A DNA stretch of 64,000 nucleotides. Origin: Hofstenia miamia. Its lineage: Eukaryota > Xenacoelomorpha > Acoela. Position 1 is the stretch's first letter, and each line of letters opens with the position of its first letter. The notes under the pieces were generated by a model. It saw only the letters and a program-made list of their open reading frames with translations, was not told where the DNA came from and did no database searches. The stretch covers positions 636,713 to 700,712 of the forward strand of contig SCFE01000079.1 of assembly GCA_004352715.1 (NCBI GenBank), in the 5' to 3' direction. A program made the position numbers and the translations under genes. Below, piece after piece: positions 13,901 through 26,637 of this stretch.

Positions 13901-14229
13901 AAAACAATATGAAATCGTGTGAAAAGAGCAACCCACATGGCGGCGCTACTAATCAGACGGTGGTAATCACAGCTAACCTTTCACTATATAATGATATGAT
14001 AGCAAATCAGAATTTAAATTTTCTACCAATTTCATAACTTAACAAAAACAGTAACTAAAAGGAAAGCAAAACAAAGGTAATGTGCACATTTGAAATATTG
14101 TAACATGAATTTTAAGAGATCATGATATTTCTTCCATTCTTTGTGGGGTTCTGTCAACTAATATAACTTTTGCTTTTTAGTTTACTTTCTATGTTCTATT
14201 TTGATGATAAAGTTTTTATCAGAATTATT
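10949..14229. other. AT-rich non-coding DNA around the PIF MITE
   Basis: Apart from the MITE I see no gene. A plus-strand ORF of 97 codons at 12547-12840 has no recognisable motif. Confidence 0.5.
11309..11790. mobile_element. PIF/Harbinger-like MITE with internal repeats
   Basis: 482-bp non-coding element. Terminal inverted repeats read AGGTGTGTCCCACTATCG at the left and, inverted, AGGTGTGTTCCCACTATCG at the right, both continuing ACTTTTATCA. Perfect TTA target duplications flank it (11306-11308 and 11791-11793), which is characteristic of PIF/Harbinger. The subterminal motif GATAAAAGTCGATAGTCTGA recurs near 11354 and 11437, and in the variant GATAAAAAATCGATAGTCTG near 11664. Short ORFs crossing it are not coding. 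Confidence 0.75.
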
Positions 14230-14700
14230 GCTATTACTGCCTCTTTTCTTCTCAACTTGACGTTCGTATGAACCTCACCTTTGGATACACCCGTTTCAGA
14301 GATTCTGAAAGCTTTGCTTAAGACTATAGTTGCACCTAACAATGCAGTCTTCACTACGACCGCACCTCCCCACGTTGGAAAGCTTAATTCCTCAAAATAC
14401 CTTAATTATTTACTACTCTTAGTGCCCCAACTATTACTGGGATTATATAACTTTTTGAACTACACATTATCAATTTCTGCAAACAGCTCTCTTTATGTGT
14501 CTGTCCATCTTCCTCTTGATTTCAACATTTCTGCATTCTGGTACTGATAACATGTTTATCATTTTCTTACGCATTCCTCGCTATGTATGACTCCTTGCCT
14601 CAATAACCTTGTTTTCCCATGTTGAAATCTCACAGTATCTTCACTTTCTGTTCCTCTGACTCCATATTGTATATGCTCATAGAATTTACTTCCTGCTTAT
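14230..14700 (-). pseudogene. non-LTR retrotransposon relic (3' end of an RT polyprotein)
   Basis: Decayed minus-strand coding sequence. One frame contains SYIIPVIVGALRVV, resembling the IPVVVGALG block near the C-terminus of many non-LTR retrotransposon polyproteins; further down another frame gives VVKTALLGATIVLSKAF, resembling the following QKTALLGTARILRK block. Several stops and frameshifts interrupt it. The order and spacing of the two blocks support the call, but both are short. The plus-strand 88-codon ORF over the same bases is a shadow. Confidence 0.45.
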
Positions 14701-17700
14701 AAACCTACAAGATCCCATCATACGGCCTACTTTGCTGTAGCTAAATTCACACATTGTGTACAAACTTCACACAATTAAACAATATATTGTTCCCTCTTCT
14801 ATCCATATGTAAATCCAGTCCTTCATGATTACTTGTTCCAGTGCTGTTTTTATCAAAAGTTCTGTAAATCTTTTCAGCATTGCTTTCAAATTTAAACAAA
14901 TAAAACATTTTATAACATTTATGTTATGAAGTTGTGTCCAGAACATTAGCTTGACTGAGTGACTCTTCTATAAAAAAACTAATGCAATGATTATATTCAG
15001 TTAGTAGTGTTTGCAACTGCTTCCCAATTTTATTGAAATTTCTTCTATGAAATACAAGATTCATAAAGGATTCGTTACACAACGAAGAGCGCTGTTACAC
15101 CCACCTACAAAGCAGGTCGACAATGTGCTCATATAACCCTTCAACATTTTAATTTGGCATTGAAATATTTCCTAGAACATGCTTCATAATTTAAAACTAG
15201 AAAACAACCGATGGAATTCAATACTATAAATTCTCGCCAAAATTCAACCTATCGATCAACAAAACTCATAAACAATATCTTTTAATTACATTAGCCTGTC
15301 GCTTTTTATAATATACAGAACTTGGGCAAAGGTATATGAAATTGAAAATATGAATTTAATATTTAATGATTGACGATATTATTTAAACAAAATTCCACTT
15401 AATTTGTTTGTGGGAATAAACTGATGGGTGATAAACAAGGAGAAATGTAACTGTCCCACTTTAAATGCAAACTTGAACGAGAACGTTGTTAAAGTAACCG
15501 ATAAGAGTAAGCGATAAAATAAATTGTTATACTTTACACTGTTTTTGCCATTAATGACAATGAATGTATGAATGACTGTGGGTCTGGAAGATTAATTAAC
15601 TTCATGTATCTCTAAAAATGGAAATACAGCGACGAATCTGATTAAGTATGAAATAAAATGGATTTGACTGCTGTTTTAAAAGAGTAACACTAAATGGTAT
15701 ATAATTGTGGGAGCTAATCAATTAAATTTCCAAGCAAAACTTGCATGTGAAATACTCTCAGTAATAAAAATAATAATAAAAGTGAGAAAAATCTACAATT
15801 GAATGAATAGGATAACATATACACATACACATAGTATAATCACAAGATTTTACATCAAGAATAGAATATCCTTCCAAACATATAAAGTATTTTTCGCCTA
15901 TGTATATATATTTTTTTAACCAGTGTGTTTTGAATAAGTTATATGCAATATTCTCATGAGTTATGGATATTTTACAATAATTTTTGTCTATGATGTGAAA
16001 ATTATAGATAAATCCGACTTCATGAAAATGAAATCTTAATTACAGATAAAAAATGATTGAGGCTTCCAAAAATAACATGCCATGCAAGCATCAGCCCATC
16101 GCAAACCATAACGGAAAATCCACAGAAGAGATGAGTGCAGTCCTTTAATACACTCATTGCAAAAGTTTTTTGAAATTGCAATGTATTCGTGAATATTTAA
16201 CCAAAAATATTTTAACACACCTGCTAAAGAGCGGATTACTGCGGAAAAATTCCATGCATTGCGGTAATGAAAGCACAATGCTGTGGTTGGCGGTAAATTT
16301 TTTAATTTTGTGATCTGCTCATCTCTAATCTACCGATATAATGAAAATTCATGTATGCCTAAACATTGGAATTGGGATGGCTAATGTGTACTAACATTAA
16401 TTCACATTGTTAGAATTATATTTGCTAATAATTCAGTTTATGTTGAATAGACTTTTAAACCATGTGGCCCTATGCAAGTATTAAATTTTGAACATAGCAA
16501 TATATTAGTTGAATTCTATGGTAAATTTTCTGAATGACTATGGATACCAGTGAATGACTGCATTTCTAAGAAAATTTAAACATAACTGCCAATGTAATCA
16601 AAATTAGCTAAATTTTAACAGGTTTTTATTATTAAAAAAAACATTTTAAACGTTTCTTCTATTAAAAACTGTTTTAAAACGCCTGAGAAATTAACAAAAA
16701 ACCGATTTTTCATGAAAAGCTATATTTTTCTTCATGACCGTTTGGACCAAGGTCCATTTTCGGCGTTTTTCATGCAAAAGACGGTTTCGCAGCGGAATGT
16801 AATACACAGCTCGCTTGATATGTTTACTTATACATTACATTGCAAAAAACAATGACAACTACAACAACATGTTTAGTTTTGCCAACCCTGAATTTTAGCT
16901 TGAAGAATTAGTTCTTACTATTAGGGAAACATTAAGACATGCTTAATATTAAGATATACATAGATTTTTATGATGAAATTGTTGATAATGAAAAGAGTAA
17001 AGCAGAAAATATTGAAAAAGAAAAACTTTAACTAAATTAATTCTATTTGCTTAAGTAGACGATGTTCAAATTTAATTTGTGCGAGATGAAAGTGTCAAAA
17101 AGTTATCAGTTATGTACAATGCAGGCAAGCATCAATACACACAACAATCACTCAAACATTCGCAGCAATTGACACTTGCTAACGCCCAGATGTGAGAGGT
17201 CCAAACACTCTCTGTTTAAATACCCATTAACTGAGTTTGCCAATCAAATATACAATTAAACGAGAGTTAAATTTAGCACGATATATTTAAGTTCTATTTG
17301 GGAAATTTAAGTCAGTCCATCTCCTGAAAAACAATATTGAATAATATTATTGGTTAGTCTACTAATGTCAACCAAATAATTTATCAAAACACTCGCAATT
17401 AATACATAAATACAATTTGTACACACCAATACGTCAATGATAACAACGAAAGCAGAATTGAAGCAACAAAAACCATTTTCCAGTATCATACCAAAACAGA
17501 TTATAAAATATTGGGAAACCTTTGTTGAAAAATTCGCACGGAAATGTCTCGATTAACTTCGTTAATGCAACAACAATTATAGAGCACGAATCCAAAGCAA
17601 ATTTTATTTACAATCGCTTGTTATTGGTCAAATAGAAAAAGGATAATTTAAAAAAACTTTCAAATGAAAATCATAAGTAATAATACAACTAAATTACTTC

Positions 17701-20378
17701 ATTTTAAGTCAATTACAAAAGAAAAGAATCCATTAATTAAAAAGTTTAGCTGCGATGTCAATGGGGGATAAATTACAGCTGTATCATCTAGCAATAGTAT
17801 TAAAAATCATTACAAAGCAAAAATCTCTCATTAAATTAAAGAGAAATGTGTTAAACTTTACTACAAAGATATTTTTAAACATGCTGTTGAAAGCAAAAAG
17901 AGGAAAATGAGAATATATGCAACACTATAGTCTTGAAAAATAATAAACTGCCAAACATATAATTGTTTCAATTCAGTAAAGCAAACAATAAATTGATAAG
18001 TTAAAGTAAATAATAAATTCAACTTCCAAATTAAACGATTGAAACATACAAGAAAATTTTAGCTTTCGAAAAATATGTGGCAATCATGAAAAATAGGAAG
18101 AGGGGAAGCAGTTCTTTTATAGCATATAGCTTAGACTTTCAACAAATTGAAATATCACGGTTCTTTACGTTTTGCATTGAAATCCTAAAATGTATTGGAC
18201 AAAAACCATTTTTTTAGTTCCAGGGCTTTGATTTAATGTATTTCACCTCAGAAAATGTTACTATATAGATGTAAATAAAATTTGCCTATTTATTTCATAT
18301 CACGATTGTCTTCAGGTAAAAACTTGAAGTTAGGTTGTATATGTGTTTGAAAGTGTGTATGTGTTCATAATGACGTAAGACTATTCTACTTTAGGAAGTA
18401 AGTTTCAAGAAATGTTAAATTTATAAACTTAGTAAAGTTGTAATCATTCAAATTATTGGCAATTTCTTTTATTCCGCTGTAATTGATGGAATAACTTTCC
18501 TCACTTACGATAAAATAGGCGGAGGCAACTGGCACATTAAATGAATGCATGAAATTATTCAAAAAAAAAATTGCTTGTGATACATGCTGGTAGAAGATTC
18601 ACATTTTCTGTAAAAATCGATCCCGAATTGATAGGACACACTATGAAAGAAATAAAGACTCTATATTTGGCATTGACGATGGCACATTTCAATTTCTATT
18701 CGAAAGTGGCACATCGAAATATTGTAGTATTCAAATCTAAATTTCATATAATTCCAATGCAAAGGAATTTTATAATTTACATACATCAATAATATATACA
18801 TCCGCGCATATTAGATGAGTGAAATGCTGAATTTCTGCCCTATGAGTCGGGTCGAATTGTGAGTCAAAATACCTGACCCGCTTGACACTATTGTCTATAA
18901 TATATTGAGAAATTATTAATCAGCATTTCATATTTGTAATACCACTGAAGTATTTAGTCCCCAAGAACCACACTGCTTGACCTCCCAGGAAAAACAATTA
19001 ACGCTAAAGCCAATCGAAGTTGACCAATCAAATTTCAGTTAGTTATATTTCAGCAATTTTCATTGATTTTAATTCAGATTTGTTTCTTGAAAATCGGTTC
19101 ATAACCATTTATAGTTCAATTTGCATAAAAAAAGTTATAAGTGTTTTTATTGAACAAGTACCTACTGACGTAAAGACTATGACGATATGTGAATGATAGA
19201 AGCTTTAAGCATTATATTTAATCAATAAGTCAAAAAATAAACACTCTCGGTAGAAATTATATCCTACACATGCCTTATTGTTATGTAACGATTGTTCAAA
19301 GTGGTCTTCTGAAGAATGTTTTGAGAACAACAAACAACTAAAATGTATGCCGCAATATTGTCAAAGCAAAGGCACAGAAATGAAAGGAAAAGACATTGAC
19401 ACGTTTTACATCAATCAAATGACTTAATAACCATTAGGATTCTGCGAGACCAGAATATTATTGGTCACAGAACAAAACTGCTATTGTGACCAAAATTGGT
19501 AAACATTTGTAACATTTTTTAATCCATGGTACAAATTGTTTCATTTATAGTCAAAGGGTCAAGTTAGTCGCTGAAAATTTCATTTCCAGTCGCCTGGATC
19601 TGCTTGGTCAATAAAGAAATCATCAAATATATGTAAAGCATCTCTTCTCAGCATTTTCAGAAAAATATTTCAAAACAAAAATTAATGGATGTAAAACACT
19701 GATTTTGAATGTGCCATGCCATTTTGTTCATTTCATGGAAACGTACCTATGAATATAAAATTGGAAGCATTGACAAAATTTTGCAATTGACAAACCACAC
19801 TTGAAAAAACTAATAAGAAACAATTTCCAAAAATTGATATTGTTGATCATGAATTGCCCCAATTCTAAATCTTGTGACAAGTAATTTAAATAACGACAAA
19901 ATATTTACTTTGAAAGGTCAAGCTATTAGCAACTGCACTCTTCTCTCAGTTCAAAACCGTTTCGAATTCGTATACTATACATCCCTGCATATGCATATAG
20001 ACAGAGTCCTACTATATATCATGAAGTCAATAAAGATTCTTCATTTATTGTCTATGTATAAAATTGTGAAAAACTAAGTGAAAATAGAAATTTAATAAAT
20101 TGCTCATGCACACGGCTAATGTAAGTTGATATTCGTGATATGTTGACCCAAATGTTTAACTGTCTCTCATCGACTTAGCCACAATGAGTCATTATGAATT
20201 TCAACGGTCAATGGCATTGCGCCGTCTACAGTGAAAGAAAAAATATGAAATCAACGTGATTAAAGCATATTTTATAAACATGTTATTCACACCATAGTCC
20301 AATCGTTTCGGAACTAGGGAAGATAATGTACAGTAGCCATTCAATGAAGTACATGGAATATGCTAAATGAAAGCTTAC
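14701..20378. other. dsh intron 4 or downstream DNA, no exon recognised
   Basis: Searched by eye on the minus strand for the basic, PDZ and DEP exons of dsh without success. A possible decayed hAT-like repeat with AGAGATGAG inverted ends lies at about 16127-16327. The rest is AT-rich and featureless. Confidence 0.5.
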
Positions 20379-20443
20379 CTCTTCTGGGATTAATGACGGA
20401 CTCTGTTTCCGTGGTTGATAAATCATCGGGAGGTAACGGACGA
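20379..20443 (-). CDS. dsh: dishevelled, coding exon 4 (linker, STTETESV motif)
   Basis: 65-bp exon separated from exon 3 by a 3.85-kb intron. Acceptor TTTTTTAG and donor GTAAGC are both strong. The first T completes the split serine of exon 3, and the frame then reads RPLPPDDLS, TTETESVI and NPRR, ending in phase 1. The block aligns with the D(N)ETGTESMVSHRRE stretch that follows DIX in vertebrate Dvl proteins. Codons total 138 plus one base so far. The next exon should start with two bases completing a codon that begins with G, probably Glu of an RRE motif, and lead to the basic region and PDZ. No such exon was recognised between here and base 1, so the gene is incomplete in what I can annotate. 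Confidence 0.85.
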
Positions 20444-23400
20444 CTAAAAAACCACATTATTAACAACAACCAGCCCTTCTATTATTTTAACAGATAATTC
20501 CAAAGTACAGCGTTTGATAACAAGCGACCAAACGACGTAATCACACCGCTGTCTAGACTCCCACAAAATAATATACAATGCCTTCGTTTATAACACGTCA
20601 TGCACAATTTTTAATCACCTGGCACTCGACAGCTATAATTTCCCGCGTCGAATCAATCGCTGCATACAAGTGGTGGTGACAAGTGCAATATAAACAAGAG
20701 CAAACAAAAACAAACTAACAAAGACTAGAAACAATTATCCCTTCCCTTGCACTGACAGATTAATAAACTGGAAAATTCGATTTGGGACGGACACATGCTA
20801 TTCAACTTATGAAACAAGTGATTGACCTGAGCAATGCATTGTGATTGCGGCAAGTAGAGAAAATGTTGAAAACATTTATAATAGTCAATAAAAATCCATT
20901 TTAAAATGCAGCATATATTTCGTTATTCAGTTAATAAATTATGTTGAATATATTTTATAAACCCATATAACTGATGTATGTATTATCGCTTTTTAAATTT
21001 CAAGTAAACTAAATGATTGCAATGCAATTTGCTAATACAAATCTCTCCTCTGCAATGACGGCTTTACAAATATATTCAAAAAGAAATCTATATTGCGCAC
21101 GTCATAAAAAACTTGCTTTCTGTTACTGTAATAATGTCATTTTGGATTGTCTTAAAGTCTGAGTTAGAGGTCAAATTAAGCACGAATTTCTCTTTCAGAT
21201 ATTTAGGATACACTAAGGTTTAATTAGGGAGGCCTAAATGCAAAATTATCACATGATTGGGTAGTGTAAAATTTGATGAGTAATTCAGGGCAAAATTTTA
21301 TGCCGAAAAAACGCTCAATATCAACATAATATTCTATTCAGGTAAATACAGCGGTAGGAGTTCTTTTGTGAATCGACGAAATGATAGCAGCGTAAATATA
21401 TTTTCCTGGCCTATTTGCAACCGTGAGGATGATGCATCTGTAAAATAAAGGCACCAATTAAAAATAAAAAATTTAGTTAAATTTACACATGTAAATTGGA
21501 CAAAATGCAAAATTAAGTTGATGATAATTGTAACGTGAGATTGAAATGCGATTTGTCACTCTGCACATAGTTAGCAGTTAATCACACCAAATTCGAAAAC
21601 GGTAGTCTAAAATTAAAAAATTAAGCTTCACAAAAAAAACTGATTTTCAAATCGTAACAAAGTTTGAAAATTGTTAATAATGACATTTCTAGGACAAACT
21701 GTTGCAGAAATACCTGCCAGTAAAGCCACTTTCGTTTATCTTTTTACAACGATGTAGCTTATTATTTTACTATTTGGAAATGTATTTGAATAAAATCACC
21801 CTACAGATATCTTAAAATACCTATTCAGGCATTGCTTAATCATTTTTGATGCCGCATGGTATTTAATACGAATTCTTAATTAGACCGAAAAACGGTGAAA
21901 ATGTATATAATAATTCAGTTTTCTATAACGTTGATTACGTTTTTATTGTATGCTGAATATATTGATATGCGAAATTGACTTTAATATGTCATTTATTTTA
22001 TAATTAAAAATCAAAGGTTTTGAAAACGCGATCTAAAAAATTTTCAGCCCCTAATGAAAATTGAATTAATTGACTAAGATTTCGATAATTGATTACCGTA
22101 AAACTTCGAATATAAGGTGCACTTTTTTGTTCAAAAATTTATTGAAAATTAGGGGGTGCGCATTATACATCATCACTGCCTAAATCATTCATAAAATTGT
22201 CAATTGAGTTATCTAAAGCATAGTCATCATGATAGTAAATGTTATCAGCATCAATAGTGTCAGGCAAGGGATCGGCTTCATTTTCTGCATCGGCGTCTTC
22301 TATACCATCGAGGGCATTTGAAATGTAGCATTTGAGAAATCCTCGCTTGATAATATCAGGAGTGTGCATTTTACATATGGCTACAAATTTATGCATTACG
22401 CAACAATTTAAATTTAGGGTGCGCACTATACACAGGGGCGCAGTATATTCGAAGTTTTACGGCAATTGATCTGTATCAAATGATTGATAGAATTTCAGCT
22501 CTAATAGGTTCAGGAACATGATATTGCCTAAATGAGTGCAATAGTTTTTAAAGCTGATAAAATCGTTACAAAACCTGGAGCTTCATTGGAAAGTGTTAAT
22601 GTAGATATGGAAAATAAACGAATAATCGAATACTTGTATGTGATCAAATCGATCAAACGTAAAGATAGTCACGCTAATTTTACAAGTCATCATTTTCTTA
22701 AAAGTAAGCAATTAATGTGCGCTAAAATGTACTTTCTCTAAAATGAGCTGACATGTAAAATTTCGTTCAAGAGTGATGGTAATAATCTGCAGGTATATTT
22801 CTACAATGACATTGTTTGCAATTAATTGAATTCTAAAGGCCAAAAAATGAAGCGTTATTATTTCGTTAGTAGTATTGTTTCTGAATGTGTTTTTTCCGTT
22901 GTGGTAGTAGCTAAAAATCACATTACAAACCTTCACATCAACACATCATAGAATTTGTACACATAAACCATTTTGATGCCAAGCCTGAATATAGCTAAAA
23001 TTTACTCACATTATATTGTACCCTATCATTAAATTCCTTCTGTATTAACTTAGAAAAACTGCTTAGATCTTAATGTTCCTGGGTGATATACTCAATAGCC
23101 AATTGATTTAGTAGGTCATCTACAGATTCTGACACCTACTTTCTCTGAAAAATGTATAAAATTTACGAGGATCAAGATAGCTTAGTCTAATCAGATGTTA
23201 AATACCAAAATACTACATAATTTAATGCAAATAACCACTAAAATTATCTATCTTACAATTTTTATAAAATGTAAACTAATTTTGAGATTTGTAACATCAG
23301 CAGCATAATACATCATAATACAATGCTGTCAGAGAAATATTTGATTGAGTAATTTGAGTTATCAGCATAAAGATTTATTTAAATTACAAGCAAACTAGCT

Positions 23401-24296
23401 TTTAGATATTAAGAGTTAATATTCTAATTCATCAAAAAGTTAGAATACGCTAAAAATTGATAAACGGAAAACAAAAGGATTATGAAATTGGGGTTTAAGG
23501 ACATAAATTTCAATCTAATTGTAATTTTTTATTATAAAAATAATCAGTTAATACATTTAAATAGCAAGGTTTACTAAAAACGCACAAAAAATCTATTTCA
23601 GTTCCATATAGGTTAGAAGCTACATGAAAAATATCAGGTAAATGACAACCTATATTGAAATTTCATAGAAAGTCACCAAGAAAATAATTTGCACTTTTAC
23701 TTTTGATAAATTGCGAAAATAACAGACAATCCAATTGGATTTAGTTGCCTTGTCCCAACATTTTGAATAACACTGTTAAAAATAGCGTGCAGCGATCTCA
23801 AGTGCACGATGCAATTTGCAAAATAAACAATAGTATGAAGTAGTAGATTGTTTAGATTTGCATTTTTTATATTCAAAACACGATGGCGTCTATGTAAAAT
23901 AACAATGATGCCTTCCTATCTATGAATTTCAGTAAGTATTACTCATTTTCAAACGTGCTGATCTCGAAGATGATAAAACTAGGCCATAACTCGGATTGGA
24001 TTGGGTTCAAGACGTGAAGAAATGTGATGGGATATTTGGATGAAGCCTTAATGTACTTAAGGACGGGTAAAAATTTAGTCATTTTATTGGGAGGCAACAT
24101 AGACTGGCTTAGTAATAAAAGTAAATTCTTACTATATGTATATTAGACTAAAATACGTCCTCAAATAATCTACACAGAAATTACACACGAATGTTTTCTG
24201 GTTCTGTATATCAAATGCATGCAAAGCCTCAAACGTTACTTAAAATGATTAAAAGCAAAAATACAATTAATAGACATAAATATTGAATTAGTGAAC
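20444..24296 (-). other. dsh intron 3
   Basis: 3,853-bp intron between GTTCAC donor and TTTTTTAG acceptor. It contains the deleted pogo element at 22.10-22.46 kb; otherwise AT-rich with nothing recognised. Confidence 0.8.
22096..22462 (-). mobile_element. pogo/Tigger-like element, internally deleted
   Basis: 367-bp element in dsh intron 3. The ends are inverted repeats CCGTAAAACTTCGAATATA, preceded at the left by TA and followed at the right by CA (TA mutated), consistent with pogo target duplication. GGTGCGCAT/CTATACA repeats just inside each end are typical pogo subterminal motifs. The minus strand (22426-22163) still encodes the C-terminal end of a transposase: FLKCYISNALDGIED, matching the FKKCGISNALDGTED block of Tigger/jerky-like proteins, followed by a very acidic tail. 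The catalytic and DNA-binding regions are absent, so this copy is non-autonomous. Confidence 0.75.
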
Positions 24297-24397
24297 CTGG
24301 AATATGGTGGAGGAGGTCTCGAAAAGTCATCACTGTCAAGACATGAATTAGATGTACCATCTGAAACACTGCTGTGACTACTTTCAGCAGCAACAAG
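24297..24397 (-). CDS. dsh: dishevelled, coding exon 3 (end of DIX domain and Ser/Pro-rich linker)
   Basis: 101-bp exon between a TTTAG acceptor and a GTTCAC donor, continuing in phase 0 from exon 2. It begins LVAAES, the final DIX strand (SWLV in relatives is split across the exon 2/3 junction), then runs into a low-complexity Ser/Asp-rich linker and a proline run (RPPPPYS). It ends with AG of a split serine codon (phase 2). Linkers of this composition sit between DIX and the basic/PDZ region in all Dishevelled proteins and are poorly conserved. The call rests on phase continuity, splice sites and position. Confidence 0.9.
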
Positions 24398-24466
24398 CTA
24401 AATAAAAATTAATTTAATATTGACTCAAACGGAACGTCATTGCAAATAATTCCTCAAGAATCATAC

Positions 24467-24536
24467 CCATGAAATTACGCGGCCATTAAAGCATGGCAAA
24501 TTTGTTGCTTCATCGTCTATTTCTTCCTTGACGACA
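24467..24536 (-). CDS. dsh: dishevelled, coding exon 2 (DIX domain, C-terminal part)
   Basis: 70-bp exon between a TTAG acceptor and a GTATGA donor, only 39 bp downstream of exon 1. The first base completes Gly60; the exon then reads [15 protein letters not shown] and RVISW (residues 61-83). VVKEEI and LPCFNGRV are hallmark DIX motifs; Val62-Lys63 correspond to the Val-Lys pair whose mutation blocks DIX head-to-tail polymerisation in vertebrate Dvl. The exon ends in phase 0; reading on through the donor hits TGA at once, which confirms the splice. It is shorter than 60 codons, so an ORF scan alone would miss it. Confidence 0.95.
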
Positions 24537-24575
24537 CTAAGCAAGATGAAATAATTGCTTCAAAAAAAGACTAAC

Positions 24576-24754
24576 CCAATATCGTCGTCCATTGATTTAA
24601 AATAAAATTTGTAATTTGGTTTATTAAGATTTGTAAGAACATTTTTAAAATCCGCTAAAGTTACACGATCTGAGGGAATAGGTAATTTAACTAAATATGG
24701 TGTATTTTCATCGTCAATATGGTATATAATTTTTGTTTCATCAGTTTCACTCAT
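24576..24754 (-). CDS. dsh: dishevelled, coding exon 1 (DIX domain, N-terminal part)
   Basis: First coding exon of Dishevelled, the cytoplasmic Wnt scaffold that polymerises through its N-terminal DIX domain and links Frizzled to Axin. The ATG at 24754 opens a protein beginning [16 protein letters not shown] and running on through [18 protein letters not shown] and FKSMDDD, a near-diagnostic DVL/Dsh signature. Tyr20 in TPYLVK matches the family tyrosine needed for DIX polymerisation. The exon holds 59 codons plus two bases and ends at a GTTAGT donor (24575 downward), splitting Gly60 in phase 2. The family length is usually 500-750 aa, so this is only the beginning. Family identity is very secure; the start is chosen because it is the first ATG and the family N-terminus is short. 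No convincing promoter was seen upstream. Confidence 0.95.
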
Positions 24755-25983
24755 TCTTGGTATTCATTTGTAAACTGAAACTGTCTTCTTCTGCATTTTA
24801 TAATGAAACGATGATGTAAAAGAAGATCGAACGTAAGAAGTTCGAATGTCCCGTTATGAGTTCTTTTTTAGCGTTAACAAATCACTTTTAATATATACAA
24901 ATAAGTAGTAATAAATTAAGATGGAACAACTTGATTAGAAAAACCTTTGTATTCTAGAATTCAATAAAAATATTTCTTGAATTTTCCAAAGCTGGGATTT
25001 CATAAATGTGAAATATTGAAAACTTGAATTTGTATGTTAATTTGAACTTTTAAATATTACTTACATTTTCAATCACAATCAAATATATGCTAACTTATAA
25101 GCTCAGAATTACATTTACATGACAACATTAGTCATACTAATTCTCAACTGACTGTCTAGTTGCAGATTTATTTATATCATTTCATATGGTATAACCAAGG
25201 GTTCACTTGCATATGAGAGTAGTGAAAGGATGCAAATGTAGTCCCATATATAAAATGAACAACTACATATACAAAGAACAAAAAGTCACATAAACATGGT
25301 GTAAAAAAAATTTTAGATTTTTGCAATGGCAAGTTAACTCTCAACATTCTTAATATATTATTTTTTGAGACATCTGCAATAAATATTTGCTCATGACATT
25401 GAATGAAATCTGAAATTTTGTAGTTTCTTCAAAATAAATTTTTCTTATCAAATATTAATTTTTCAAAAGTAGACATAATTGTTCAGAAAAGTGTAATATA
25501 AATGTAATTCCCAAATTACAAAAGCACTTGAAAAAACTTCTCCAATCTCACCAAAATCTCCTTCATGCCAATTGATTATATTTTTTTAAATACAATATAA
25601 AAGCAATCTCAAAAATTAATGATTTAAAAATTCCAATTACAGCAAGCCATATAATTAGGGTTAGCAGGTTATTATCTACAAGTAAATATACTTACTAGTA
25701 AGTTACTAGTAACTAAATTAAGGTTACTGAGGGTTAATAGCAACACCTCCTTTCAAATGACTCATTGGGTCATGTGTCTGAGCTAATCAAAAAAATTATG
25801 ATGTGTGTTTGCTATAGCATGTATTAATGCAATCAAACAAACAATGAGCTACCAACTGGGCATGTACTTAAAAGATAAATTTCCCAATGATTATAGAATA
25901 TGCAGGACATCCGAATATTAAACAGGTTCGTACAGTTACTAGTACATTATCAATTTTGAAGAACTGACTAGCAGTGCTTCACA

Positions 25984-26015
<32 letters not shown>

Positions 26016-26437
26016 NTACAGGTGTAATTATAAATCACGAAATATATATAGGTGCTCTGGTAAAGGTTGTCAAATATATATGGGCACTAAGCATATGGGG
26101 GTGCTGCATATTATTTTGAATCAAGACTGGTCCCTAAGCATGTTTTTTTCAAATTTTTATACAGAAATGGCTTAAGCAAATAGCTTACTGACACTGATGA
26201 AAAAACTGGCTAAAACCAGTCATGTTCTCACTAAAATAGTCATTTTTGACATAGGTGGAAGCAGACCTCATTTTCGCTGAAAGAAACTGCCAATATTGAC
26301 TTGAAAATAATGTCAGATAATGAACAACACCTAAATTTTTTGAAAGTATAAAAAAGAGATCTCAAATGCCTTCATAATTGTTGAAATTGCAATAAATCCA
26401 ATTTTTCAACAAAATTTTTCATTTATTTTTGAGAATT
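24755..26437. other. dsh upstream region, no gene seen
   Basis: AT-rich. May hold the dsh 5' untranslated region and promoter, but no TATA or initiator could be assigned with confidence. A (TA)n tract containing one N lies at 25987-26020. Confidence 0.5.
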
Positions 26438-26582
26438 CTTCTAAACGTCTTCTAAACGTCTTCTAGACGTCTTCTAAACGTCTTCTAGACGTCTTCTACA
26501 CCTGACATAGATGCAATTTCTAAATGTCTTCTAGGCGTCTTCTAAACCATTTTAAGACATGTTATAAGACGTCTTCTAAACG
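26438..26582. repeat. 11-bp minisatellite (CTTCTAAACGT)
   Basis: Six consecutive 11-bp units from 26438 to 26503, alternating CTTCTAAACGT and CTTCTAGACGT; the last unit is divergent. Further scattered units (TCTTCTAGGCGTCTTCTAAA and similar) continue to about 26582. It lies just outside the mariner element. Confidence 0.85.
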
Positions 26583-26637
26583 TTTTATTGTTTATTGGGC
26601 AGCCCTTCCTAATATCATCCAGGTATTTAGTTTATAT

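Noticed and set aside
14281-14547. 88-codon plus ORF with a hydrophobic stretch
   Set aside because: It is the antisense shadow of the minus-strand retrotransposon relic (IIPVIVGAL block).
16036-16330. 80-codon minus ORF and hAT-like ends (AGAGATGAG inverted repeats at about 16127 and 16327)
   Set aside because: No target duplication, and no protein family recognised in any frame; probably an old repeat.
18509-18528. 20-bp microexon of dsh (strong GTAAGT donor, CCAG acceptor)
   Set aside because: Phase would fit, but the encoded residues (VASAYFI) do not resemble the conserved RRE/basic region expected next.
20160-20231. Candidate dsh exon after a TTTCTTTCACTGTAG acceptor
   Set aside because: The in-phase reading meets TGA after about 18 codons with no GT donor before it, and shows no Dvl similarity.
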